Origin: Verrucomicrobiota bacterium
GTDB lineage: Bacteria > Verrucomicrobiota > Verrucomicrobiia > Chthoniobacterales > UBA10450
Length of the DNA: 6,838 nucleotides
Assembly (NCBI GenBank): GCA_003219395.1
Contig: QHOR01000208.1
Location: 5,504 to 12,341 of the forward strand
Reading direction: 5' to 3'
Below the pieces are notes generated by a model. That model did no database searches and was not told the DNA's origin. It saw only the letters and a program-made list of their open reading frames with translations. This document shows positions 1 to 5,978 of the stretch, piece after piece; the first letter of the stretch is position 1, and every line of letters starts with the position of its first letter. The position numbers were made by a program, and so were the translations under genes.

Positions 1-874
1 GAACGTAATTCCAATCTTTGTTCCAATCTTGCGCAATCGCGAGTGGGTTGGCCTGCGAGGGCGCGTCTTCCATTTTTACCTTGGTCAAGCCGCCAGGCAG
101 ATTCCGATCGGTCCGATCGAGCGTGAGATAAAATCGGTTCTCGACCTCTTCATTGAATTTATAGCCGATATCAGCAAAAAGGATTTCTGTGTCTTCGCGG
201 CTGTGGTCTCGAAAGCCACCGCGCTCTCTAAAGCCAATCGAGGCAAACTGATCGAGGAGACCCTCTACCGCGCCGCTGCTCATCTGGCCATGAAAGTAAC
301 CAAAGCTTCCGCCCTCCAGTCGGATTTGAAACGGCGCTGCATTGTACCCGGTCAGCGGCACGAGATTGATTGCCCCGCCCAGAGTCAGTGCGCCGTATTT
401 CAATGCATCAGCGCCGCGAAAAATTTCCGCATGACTGAGCGCATCCACGTCAAGATCTTCCAGAATGGCTTCCCCATCTGCCTGATTGTAGCTCAAGCCG
501 TCGAGCAAAAACGTGACTCCCAGCGGTTCGTCCTCGGACGTAATACCAGATCCGCGGATCGAAATCTTCGAAACCTCGGCGCCATTTTCCGACTGAAGGA
601 AAACGCCCGGTGTTCGTTGCAGCAAATTTTCGAAGTTTGACGCGCGGCCGAGTTTCATCTCATCGGCCGTCTTAATTGTAAAATTCCCGGGAACGCGCGC
701 TTTCTGCTTCGTCGATTCGTCCGGCGAGATCGAGGTAAGTGAGCCGATCCCCTCTCCTGTGACCGTTACCTCCTCTGTTTCCGCTGGTTTAGTTGAACTC
801 CCGGCTGCTTGCGCGGTTTTAATTCCGATTCCCGTAACTGCTATGATCGCAAAGACGCTCCAACGTCGCCACAT
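1..874 (-). CDS. TonB-dependent outer-membrane receptor, N-terminal part (runs off left edge)
   Basis: Reading the minus strand from the ATG at 874 gives 291 codons with no stop before the window edge. Residues 1-24 look like a signal peptide (MWRRW, then hydrophobic SVFAIIAVTGIGI, then KTAQAA). EEVTVTG at 35-40 may be a TonB-box-like segment. Residues 61-176 form a plug domain: ENLLQRTPGV (82-91), SKISIRGSGI (102-111), FLLDGLSYNQADGE (122-135), IFRGADALKYGALTLGGAINLV (151-172). The start of the barrel follows (RLEGGSFGYF, 185-194). The plug resembles FecA/siderophore-type receptors, but the substrate cannot be told. The family is usually 650-800 residues, so more than half is missing, including the C-terminal barrel. 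The start is firm because an in-frame TGA lies at 884-886. The gap to the upstream acetyltransferase stop is 17 bp, with no clear Shine-Dalgarno, so it is probably co-transcribed with the cys genes. Confidence 0.9.
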   Translation of the reverse strand, partial: MWRRWSVFAIIAVTGIGIKTAQAAGSSTKPAETEEVTVTGEGIGSLTSISPDESTKQKARVPGNFTIKTADEMKLGRASNFENLLQRTPGVFLQSENGAEVSKISIRGSGITSEDEPLGVTFLLDGLSYNQADGEAILEDLDVDALSHAEIFRGADALKYGALTLGGAINLVPLTGYNAAPFQIRLEGGSFGYFHGQMSSGAVEGLLDQFASIGFRERGGFRDHSREDTEILFADIGYKFNEEVENRFYLTLDRTDRNLPGGLTKVKMEDAPSQANPLAIAQDWNKDWNYV

Positions 875-891
875 TAACTTTGGTCAATTGC

Positions 892-1419
892 TCACTGGAG
901 TTGCTTCACAAATCGCCACCCGTTCCGCACGTAACCGAGGGACTCGTAAAACTTGTGGGCGTAATCTCGGGTAAGCTGTGTATTCAAGGCAACGCGCGTC
1001 ACTCCTCTTTGGGCGAAATCTTTCTCCGCCGTTGCAATCAGCGCGCGACCAATTCCACGCCGGCGGGAGGCACTCAACGTCACCAGGGCAAGAATTCGAC
1101 CGGACGGATCGTTATGCTCATAGTTTGCACACGTGATCGTCCCAATCATCCCGCAAACGCAGCCATCGATAACAGCGACAAACGTCTTATAGGCTGGATT
1201 CGATAACACCAACTTCAGGCGTGTCTCCATTTCTGCGCGCGTGGTGTCATAGCCGAGCTCGCACATCAGCACGGCAAGCCCCAGAGCGTCGTTCAATTTC
1301 GCATCTCGAATTGTAAATTTGTTTTTCTGTAGTGGCAGCTGTGCCGGCTGCGAAGTTGATTCGCATGCAGGCGATACGCCTGCTTCCACACGGGCGCTGG
1401 TACGGCGGCCGCTATTCAT
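892..1419 (-). CDS. GNAT-family N-acetyltransferase
   Basis: A 175-residue protein. The GNAT fold runs from about residue 34 ([12 protein letters not shown]) to the end. The acetyl-CoA loop R-x-x-G-x-G is R119-R-R-G-I-G124, after the beta-4 strand [11 protein letters not shown] (108-117). The closing [21 protein letters not shown] (154-174) is the usual C-terminal motif. The substrate is unknown: it could be a small molecule, an amine or a protein N-terminus. The ATG overlaps the end of cysN/cysC by 8 nt (ATGAATAG), which suggests translational coupling, and the TonB receptor starts 17 bp downstream. Residues 1-33 are not part of the fold: residues 11-31 are encoded by a dispersed 63-bp repeat also found between nuoB and nuoC. 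There is no other ATG before the domain, though GTG at residue 11 is possible. Confidence 0.88.
   Translation of the reverse strand: MNSGRRTSARVEAGVSPACESTSQPAQLPLQKNKFTIRDAKLNDALGLAVLMCELGYDTTRAEMETRLKLVLSNPAYKTFVAVIDGCVCGMIGTITCANYEHNDPSGRILALVTLSASRRRGIGRALIATAEKDFAQRGVTRVALNTQLTRDYAHKFYESLGYVRNGWRFVKQLQ
1328..1390. repeat. 63-bp dispersed palindromic repeat, copy 1 (inside the acetyltransferase ORF)
   Basis: The 63-bp unit begins TGTAG and ends CCACA. It contains a perfect 7-bp hairpin GCAGGCG-ATA-CGCCTGC (1367-1383) and a second one, GCAGC...GCTGC (1335-1351). The copy at 5290-5352 has the same length and the same ends and shares the words ATTCGCA and CAGGCGA. This copy is translated as part of the N-terminal extension of the acetyltransferase. 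Confidence 0.65.
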
Positions 1420-3340
1420 TCGCTCGCTCGAATTCTCTCAATCGCGGCAACAACTGCTCCAGGATCGTCGCTACTGATTCATCAACGCTTTGGCGATCCG
1501 TATGCACAACAATCTCCGGGTCCTCTGGCGCCTCATAGGGAGCATCGATGCCTGTGAATTCGCGAATTTGTCCGGCGCGCGCTTTTTTGTAGAGATTCTT
1601 AGGATCACGCGCTTCGCAAACTTCCAGCGGTGCATCAACAAAGACTTCGATAAATTCGGCGTTGCCTTCCAAAGCAATCTCTCGCGCGCGGCTGCGATCC
1701 ATTCGGTAAGGAGAGATAAACGCAGTGATTATCACCGTACCGGCGTCGGCCATGAGTTTGGCGACTTCACTGACGCGGCGAATATTTTCTACCCGATCAT
1801 CAGGAGAGAACCCGAGATTTGAGTTCAATCCATGCCGAATGTTGTCCCCGTCGAGGACATACGTATGCATGCCGAGAAGGAACAGGTCCCGTTCGAGCGA
1901 TTGGGCAATGGTCGATTTCCCGGCCCCGGAAAGGCCAGTTAACCAAACAACTGCTCCGCGATGCCCGCTGCGCACTGCCCGTGCGCGGGTGGTAATTTTT
2001 CCCTCGGTCCAAAAGATGTTTTTGCTTTTTGTGACAGTGCGATCTGTGTAGACCCCGCCAAAAATCGTTCCGCCACCACAAATTTGGCCGTCGTCGATGA
2101 TGACGAATCTTCCGAGGTTCGGAATACGCTCATGGTTGTCGAGGACGAGGGGCGCCCTGGTCTGGATTGTGAGTCGGCCAATCTCGTTTCGCTCCAATTG
2201 TTCGCGGCCGTCACTCTTCGTCTCCAGCGTCGAAGAATCCGTGACTCGCTCGATAGACACGACCTCACATTTCACGTCCTGAGTTGCCAGGCGGAGGCTG
2301 TACAAATGCCCAATACGCAGTGGCTCGGCCACGATCCAGAAAAGGTCCGCATGGAAACGATTTGCCTCGATTGGCGTTTCATTTTCGCGCGATGCGACAT
2401 AGCCGCGCTCGACGAAAATCTGCTCGCTAAGTGTGATCCCAATCGAGTCTCCAGCGATGGCCGGACCATTTTCCTGCGCGTTCCAGCGCTCGATTGTAGC
2501 GACCACTGACGATTTGTTAGCCGGTGAGAACACGAGCTGATCGCCTGCCCTTAGCGTTCCGGTCTCGATCCGGCCTGCGACAATCCGGCGGCTATCGAAC
2601 CGATAAATATCCTGAACACAAAAGCGAAGCGGAAGATCGACATCGCGCTCCTGTGGTCCCAGCGAATCCAGTGCTTCGAGGAGACTCGTCGCGGAGTACC
2701 ATTTCATTTGGGTACTTGCCCGCGCGACATTCTCCCCTTCCCTGGCTGACGCGGGAATAAACGTCCTTGCCCCCAACCCAAGCTCGCGAAGAAACTTTCG
2801 ATATTCCTGCTCGATCTCCCGAAATCGCTTTTCGGAGTAATCCGCGAGATCCATCTTGTTTACGACCACAATGAGATGCTTGATGCCAAGCATGCTCAAC
2901 AGGTAGGCGTGACGCCGACTCTGTTCGCGCACACCTTCGTCGGCGCTGATCACCAGGATCGCTGCGTCGGCCCTCGACGCGCCCGTAATCATGTTCTTTA
3001 AGAATTCCTTGTGTCCCGGCGCGTCGATGATGGCGTACTGGCGTCGCGGCGTTCGAAAAGGAATTTCGGTTGTGTCGATCGTGACGTTTTGTTTTTGCTC
3101 CTCAAGAAGTGCATCGAGCAAAAAAGCGAATTCAAATTCCATTCCTTCGGCGGCACATGTCTTCTTTATTTGCTCAACTTTTCCTTCGGGCAGAGAGCCC
3201 GTGTCGTGCAGGATCCGTCCGATCAGCGTGGATTTTCCGTGATCGACGTGACCGACGAAGACGACGCGCAGCGTCGGACTGCTGCCGATACTGGATACTG
3301 GCTTCTTGATACTGGATGAAGGACGTGACGCCGAGTTCAC
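1412..3340 (-). CDS. cysNC: Bifunctional sulfate adenylyltransferase subunit 1 / adenylylsulfate kinase (CysN-CysC fusion)
   Basis: A 642-residue fusion. Residues 24-435 are the CysN GTPase, which drives ATP sulfurylase (ATP + sulfate to APS + PPi) with CysD: P-loop GHVDHGKST (30-38), VTIDT (86-90), DAPGH (106-110), NKMD (161-164), SAR (198-200), then EF-Tu-like beta-barrels. Residues 455-642 are APS kinase (APS + ATP to PAPS): P-loop GLSGAGKST (469-477), DGDN (497-500), FISPYR (541-546) with the family's conserved serine, KKARAG (585-590), [16 protein letters not shown] (595-610). All key motifs are present. The P-loop reads GHVDHGKS, as in EF-Tu, not the GSVDDGKS of enterobacterial CysN. 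The start is GTG at 3340: the frame is closed upstream and no ATG lies before the P-loop. Residues 1-19 are encoded by a flanking repeat element. The start overlaps the stop of the broken four-helix gene (GTGA), and the end overlaps the acetyltransferase by 8 nt. Confidence 0.96.
   Translation of the reverse strand: MNSASRPSSSIKKPVSSIGSSPTLRVVFVGHVDHGKSTLIGRILHDTGSLPEGKVEQIKKTCAAEGMEFEFAFLLDALLEEQKQNVTIDTTEIPFRTPRRQYAIIDAPGHKEFLKNMITGASRADAAILVISADEGVREQSRRHAYLLSMLGIKHLIVVVNKMDLADYSEKRFREIEQEYRKFLRELGLGARTFIPASAREGENVARASTQMKWYSATSLLEALDSLGPQERDVDLPLRFCVQDIYRFDSRRIVAGRIETGTLRAGDQLVFSPANKSSVVATIERWNAQENGPAIAGDSIGITLSEQIFVERGYVASRENETPIEANRFHADLFWIVAEPLRIGHLYSLRLATQDVKCEVVSIERVTDSSTLETKSDGREQLERNEIGRLTIQTRAPLVLDNHERIPNLGRFVIIDDGQICGGGTIFGGVYTDRTVTKSKNIFWTEGKITTRARAVRSGHRGAVVWLTGLSGAGKSTIAQSLERDLFLLGMHTYVLDGDNIRHGLNSNLGFSPDDRVENIRRVSEVAKLMADAGTVIITAFISPYRMDRSRAREIALEGNAEFIEVFVDAPLEVCEARDPKNLYKKARAGQIREFTGIDAPYEAPEDPEIVVHTDRQSVDESVATILEQLLPRLREFERANE
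3284..3319. repeat. Inverted repeat, left arm (within cysN/C 5' end)
   Basis: This 36-bp arm starts GCCGATACTGG on the plus strand. Its reverse complement matches 3632-3667 at 31 of 36 positions without gaps, from TCATCCAGTATC to ATCGGC. It is built from degenerate copies of a CCAGTATC-like word. On the minus strand it is translated as residues 8-19 of CysN/C ([12 protein letters not shown]). Confidence 0.8.
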
Positions 3341-3525
3341 TTTTCTGAAATATGGCCGCGTTCGATACTTTGTAAGAACAGGTTCAATTTTCGCCCGAGC
3401 TCATCGAGCTTTCTCGTGAGGTCATCAATCACCGCAGAATCCGTTAACGAGCTTGTGGCAACGAGCGTGTCCAGGTGATCTGCAGTTTCATCACACGAAG
3501 CGAGTGCGTAATCAATGAACCTCAC
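3337..3525 (-). CDS. Possible small ORF: C-terminal fragment of the broken four-helix-bundle gene
   Basis: The 3' fragment is open as a 62-codon frame from a GTG at 3525. It keeps the last two predicted helices ([18 protein letters not shown] and the charged [19 protein letters not shown]). Its stop overlaps the cysN/C GTG start as GTGA, so even as a relic its translation could feed ribosomes to cysN/C. The frame opens inside the old gene, not at a natural start, so it is probably not a functional protein. Listed because an automatic annotation may report it as a small four-helix-bundle protein. Confidence 0.35.
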   Translation of the reverse strand: MRFIDYALASCDETADHLDTLVATSSLTDSAVIDDLTRKLDELGRKLNLFLQSIERGHISEK

Positions 3526-3635
3526 GAATTCCTGTCAAACATTTCGAATTTGGGCAATTTCGTCAAACTCATGTTGTGAATCGCGATCACCAGGTCTCGC
3601 GCTAATTGCCACACCTCAAGGTTGCGATAATTCAT
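3337..3635 (-). pseudogene. Broken four-helix-bundle protein gene (S23/IVS-type family)
   Basis: Two fragments in different frames make up one gene. The 5' part (ATG at 3635 to TGA at 3522-3524, 37 residues) starts MNYRNLEVWQLARDLV and ends [12 protein letters not shown]. The 3' part, in another frame (to the stop at 3337-3339), reads [20 protein letters not shown] and ends [18 protein letters not shown]. Both are typical of the start and end of the roughly 120-residue S23 four-helix-bundle family, known from ORFs in 23S rRNA intervening sequences. The central part, which normally carries a conserved serine-rich and N-I-x-E-G segment, is missing. The junction near 3527-3536 (GACAGGAATTC) therefore carries both a deletion of perhaps 20-30 codons and a frameshift. 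The ATG lies inside the right inverted repeat. Confidence 0.7.
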
Positions 3636-3667
3636 CCAGTATCCAGCATCAAGTATCCAGGATCGGC
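3632..3667. repeat. Inverted repeat, right arm (just after the cysD stop)
   Basis: This 36-bp partner of 3284-3319 begins TCATCCAGTATCCAGCATC and ends GGATCGGC. It differs from the reverse complement of the left arm at five positions. It contains the ATG (3633-3635, minus strand) of the four-helix-bundle relic and ends one base before the cysD stop codon at 3669-3671. In a minus-strand transcript the two arms could pair over about 36 bp and enclose the relic gene in a loop of about 310 nt between cysD and cysN/C. Confidence 0.8.
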
Positions 3668-3668
3668 A

Positions 3669-4475
3669 TTACAAGAATCCCTTCGCTCTCAACTTCTGCA
3701 TGGCATTCCGTTCGTAATGATCCTGCGCGCGTCCGGCACGCTCCGTGGTGTTTGTTGCTTCCAATTCGGCAATAATTTCGTCGATCGTAGAGGCGGTGCT
3801 CTCGATAGGTTTCGTGATGGGACTACATCCTAACGAGCGAAATCGTTTTCCGCTCCGAGCGAAATACATTTGCGGAATGGGAATGTTTTCCCGCTGTATG
3901 TACCGCCAAATATCCACCTCAGTCCAATCGATGCGAACATGTTCGCCTTTGCCGGCTGTGGTTACGAATTGGCTCCAGAATTCCGGAGGCTGATCCTTGT
4001 AGTCCCATTCAAACTGCGCGTTGCGCGGCGAAAAATATCGTTCCTTGGCGCGAGTTGGATCTTCATCGCGTCGAATGCCGGTAATAAGTGCGTCCCATTT
4101 GTACTCCGCCAGCACCTGCTGCAAGGCTACAGTTTTTAATTCGTGCGTCACCGTCACCGGATCGTGCGTTTCATAACCGATCCCACGCGCGCGGGCCTCG
4201 ACATTGGTTTTAACAATCAGGTTGAGGTTGTGGTGTTTCCTTGCCCATTCGCGGAATTCCAGCATCTCCGGGAACTCATAGGTCGTGTCGATATGCAAGA
4301 CCGGAAAGGGAACGCGTCCGAAGAATGCTTTGCGCGCAAGCCAGACCAAGACGTTTGAATCCTTACCCATCGACCAGGGCATGGCGATATTTTTGAAGGC
4401 GTGATACGCCTCGCGGAAAATGAAAATGCTTTGATTCTCGAGATTGTCGAGATGAGTGCGTTGGATTTTCGTCAT
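3669..4475 (-). CDS. cysD: Sulfate adenylyltransferase subunit 2 (CysD)
   Basis: A 268-residue PP-loop ATP pyrophosphatase, the catalytic small subunit of ATP sulfurylase that adenylates sulfate with help from the CysN GTPase encoded downstream. Visible: N-terminal MTKIQRTHLDNLENQSI, close to the usual CysD start; PP-loop SMGKDS (35-40); LARKAFFGRVPFPVLHIDT (46-64); GIRRDEDPTRAKERYFSPR (133-151); RIDWTEVDIWRYI (181-193); and the C-terminal RAQDHYERNAMQKLRAKGFL (249-268), the family's closing motif. It is somewhat shorter than the roughly 300-residue enterobacterial protein but is complete at both ends. ATG at 4475 is preferred. An in-frame TTG at 4481 would add two residues (MD), but the ATG aligns better with known CysD starts. 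No clear Shine-Dalgarno is visible. The stop touches the right arm of the inverted-repeat element. Confidence 0.95.
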   Translation of the reverse strand: MTKIQRTHLDNLENQSIFIFREAYHAFKNIAMPWSMGKDSNVLVWLARKAFFGRVPFPVLHIDTTYEFPEMLEFREWARKHHNLNLIVKTNVEARARGIGYETHDPVTVTHELKTVALQQVLAEYKWDALITGIRRDEDPTRAKERYFSPRNAQFEWDYKDQPPEFWSQFVTTAGKGEHVRIDWTEVDIWRYIQRENIPIPQMYFARSGKRFRSLGCSPITKPIESTASTIDEIIAELEATNTTERAGRAQDHYERNAMQKLRAKGFL

Positions 4476-4492
4476 GTCCAATTAAGGGCCGT

Positions 4493-4521
4493 TCTATACA
4501 ATCGGGAAGGCCTGGCTGCAA
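4493..4521 (-). promoter_or_regulatory. Candidate sigma70-type promoter for the cys operon
   Basis: On the minus strand TTGCAG (4516-4521) and TATAGA (4493-4498) are separated by exactly 17 bp. This would start transcription near 4486, leaving a leader of about 10 nt before the cysD ATG. Each box matches consensus only partly (3 and 4 of 6), so this is a tentative call. Confidence 0.28.
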
Positions 4522-4539
4522 CGAAGCGTCATCAAAGCT

Positions 4540-4663
4540 CCAAATCCCCAGGCCCAAATCTCAGGCAAACTGCCAGGCTGTAACGGGAAAGTCAGCCGGG
4601 CAGCTGTTGGTTTGCCATTTTTATTGTTTGAAGATTGTTTGGAACTGGGATCTTGGGATTTGG
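4540..4663. repeat. Inverted G/C-run repeat pair in the cysD-nuoB gap
   Basis: Arm 4540-4556 (CCAAATCCCCAGGCCCA) is nearly the reverse complement of 4646-4663 (TGGGATCTTGGGATTTGG): nine bases match exactly (CCAAATCCC), followed by a similar AG/CCCA stretch. The 89 bp between the arms hold no convincing gene. This may be a dispersed intergenic repeat or part of the leader of one of the divergent operons. The rest of 4476-4729 shows only weak promoter candidates, and no nuoB promoter could be called. Confidence 0.45.
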
Positions 4664-4729
4664 GATTCATAATATTCCGGACGCCGCGATTCGGCTTGCG
4701 CGCTACCACTCGCATTTTAATCTTTAGCT

Positions 4730-5266
4730 ATGCCGGAAACACGCGCGACCGCATACGACTCAAAGATCGAAGGCAACGTAATTTTTACGCGCTTCGATGC
4801 CGCGCTCAACTGGGTACGCAAAAACTCGCTTTGGCCAATGCCGATGGGCCTGGCCTGTTGCGCGATCGAGCTAATGGCGGCGGCTGCATCACGATTCGAT
4901 ATTGCACGGTTCGGCGCCGAAGTGATGCGCTTTTCGCCACGGCAATGCGATGTGATGATCGTTGCTGGCACTGTCACCTACAAAATGGCGCTGGCGGTAA
5001 AACGAATTTACGAGCAAATGCCGGAGCCGAAGTGGGTGATCGCCATGGGCGCATGCGCGTCCACTGGCGGCATGTATCGGTCGTACGCCGTGTTGCAAGG
5101 CATCGACCAGCTTTTGCCGGTCGACGTTTATATTTCCGGTTGCCCGCCTCGCCCGGAAGCGTTGCTCGCCGGACTGATGAAATTGCAGGAGAAAATTTCA
5201 GGAGAACGCTCCTTCAGAAATCAGAAGCCGGAACTGGCACAAAGGCTTGAGGAAGCGCTCGGATGA
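4730..5266 (+). CDS. nuoB: NADH-quinone oxidoreductase subunit B
   Basis: A 178-residue subunit of the hydrophilic arm of respiratory complex I. It holds cluster N2, the last iron-sulfur cluster before quinone. The four cysteine ligands are present: C43 and C44 in [10 protein letters not shown] (40-49), C109 in [10 protein letters not shown] (107-116), and C138 in [12 protein letters not shown] (135-146). The length is normal for the family. The start is fixed by an in-frame TAA at 4718-4720; no Shine-Dalgarno is seen in front of the ATG. The gene diverges from cysD, so nuoA does not precede it. nuoC follows after 94 bp that include a 63-bp repeat. Confidence 0.97.
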   Translation: MPETRATAYDSKIEGNVIFTRFDAALNWVRKNSLWPMPMGLACCAIELMAAAASRFDIARFGAEVMRFSPRQCDVMIVAGTVTYKMALAVKRIYEQMPEPKWVIAMGACASTGGMYRSYAVLQGIDQLLPVDVYISGCPPRPEALLAGLMKLQEKISGERSFRNQKPELAQRLEEALG

Positions 5267-5289
5267 TCATCTTCGCTGGAATTTATGAT

Positions 5290-5352
5290 TGTAGGGCAGG
5301 CGTTTCGCTTGCCATTCGCAATCCTGACAGGCGAAGCCGATTCTCTACCACA
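5290..5352. repeat. 63-bp dispersed palindromic repeat, copy 2 (between nuoB and nuoC)
   Basis: This copy begins TGTAG and ends CCACA, like 1328-1390, and has the same length. It includes the hairpin GGCAGGCG-TTT-CGCTTGCC (one G-T pair, 5296-5314) and the word ACAGGCGAA, whose complement lies in the hairpin arm, so an alternative fold is possible. Its last base begins the AGGA in front of nuoC. In the nuoBC transcript it would form a stem-loop between the two coding regions. Confidence 0.65.
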
Positions 5353-5355
5353 GGA
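5352..5355 (+). promoter_or_regulatory. Shine-Dalgarno-like AGGA before nuoC
   Basis: AGGA lies 5 nt upstream of the nuoC ATG at 5361 and is the clearest ribosome-binding candidate in the window. It overlaps the last base of the 63-bp repeat, so the repeat's hairpin abuts the initiation site. Confidence 0.45.
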
Positions 5356-5360
5356 TAGCC

Positions 5361-5936
5361 ATGGCCGGCAAAGATCTGCTCGACCTGTTAGGCGAAGCGT
5401 TTGGTGCGAAGATTCAGAACAAGACTGAATTTCGCGGCGAAATGACCTGCACAATTGCGGCCGCAGATCTCCGCCAGATCGCAGCCTTCTGCCGAGATCA
5501 ACTTTCATTCGATTATTTGATCGACATCACGAGCATCGACAATTACGGCGAAGAGCCGCGTTTCGAAATTGTTTACCATCTGTATTCGATGTCGCAGGCA
5601 GTTCACCTGCGGTTCAAGTTAAAAGTGCCGGAAGACACTGCCGCTGTAGATACTATTTCCGACATTTGGCCGACGGCGAATTGGCATGAGCGCGAGATTT
5701 ACGACATGATGGGACTCAAATTCAACGGACATCCCGATCTCCGTCGCATTTTAATGTGGGACGGCTACCCGTTCTTCCCGCTGCGAAAAGATTTTCCGCT
5801 GGAAGGATTGCCAAGCGAAATGCCCGATGTTGCTTTCACAAAAGTCACACCTTTGGAAGGCGGGCCCTTCGTTACCGTCCCGAGTACTGCTACCTCAAAA
5901 GACCGCGAACCGCGCGCCCGCCCACCGGAGTTGTGA
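5361..5936 (+). CDS. nuoC: NADH-quinone oxidoreductase subunit C
   Basis: A 191-residue 30-kDa-type subunit of the complex I peripheral arm that packs against NuoB and NuoD. The family signature is intact: WHEREIYDMMGLKF (108-121) followed by GHPDLRRILM (123-132), then FFPLRKDFPLEG (138-149). The N-terminal region (about 1-90) has the expected mixed fold, with FDYLIDITSIDNYG (50-63) and FEIVYHLYS (68-76). It is a stand-alone subunit, not the NuoCD fusion seen in enterobacteria. The tail after residue 168 (FVTVPSTATSKDREPRARPPEL) is polar and probably disordered. AGGA lies 5 nt before the ATG. The next gene is convergent 42 bp away, so nuoD is not in this cluster. Confidence 0.97.
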   Translation: MAGKDLLDLLGEAFGAKIQNKTEFRGEMTCTIAAADLRQIAAFCRDQLSFDYLIDITSIDNYGEEPRFEIVYHLYSMSQAVHLRFKLKVPEDTAAVDTISDIWPTANWHEREIYDMMGLKFNGHPDLRRILMWDGYPFFPLRKDFPLEGLPSEMPDVAFTKVTPLEGGPFVTVPSTATSKDREPRARPPEL

Positions 5937-5978
5937 CTCTGCGCAATGTTGGACGGCGCATTTTGGACTCACTCAATT

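Larger units (their letters stand above)
3284..3667 (-). mobile_element. IVS-like element: four-helix-bundle gene enclosed by 36-bp inverted repeats
   Basis: A 384-bp unit is bounded by imperfect 36-bp inverted repeats (3284-3319 and 3632-3667) that enclose one S23-type four-helix-bundle gene and nothing else. The layout matches the intervening sequences found in 23S rRNA genes of several bacteria, where complementary ends flank an ORF of this family. Here it lies between cysD and cysN/C. Its right end stops one base short of the cysD stop codon, and its left end forms the first 19 codons of cysN/C. Mobility is inferred from the layout; no target duplication is evident. Alternatively, the repeats are unrelated local copies of a common intergenic repeat. 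Confidence 0.5.

Noticed and set aside
29..640. 203-codon plus-strand open frame
   Set aside because: It lies antisense to the TonB-receptor frame, which has signal peptide and plug motifs; the plus translation shows no recognisable domain.
1961..2509. 182-codon plus-strand open frame
   Set aside because: Shadow of cysN/C on the opposite strand; the minus frame has all GTPase motifs.
3632..3667. CRISPR-like or tandem repeat array
   Set aside because: The short CCAGTATC-like words are degenerate and have no spacer structure; the meaningful relation is the inverted copy at 3284-3319.
4654..4676. Promoter for nuoB using TTGGGA and TAATAT
   Set aside because: The spacing between the boxes is only 11 bp, and other pairings give about 25 bp, so no sigma70-type promoter is supported.
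4494..4715. 73-codon minus-strand open frame upstream of cysD
   Set aside because: Its composition reflects the G/C-run repeats in the gap (PEIWAWGFGAL is repeat-encoded); there is no domain and no ribosome-binding site.
4612..5250. 212-codon plus-strand open frame overlapping nuoB
   Set aside because: An arginine-rich out-of-frame reading of nuoB with no motifs; the nuoB frame has all cluster ligands.
5937..5978. Terminator between the convergent nuoC and HD gene
   Set aside because: Only a 4-5 bp imperfect stem can be drawn and there is no T-run.
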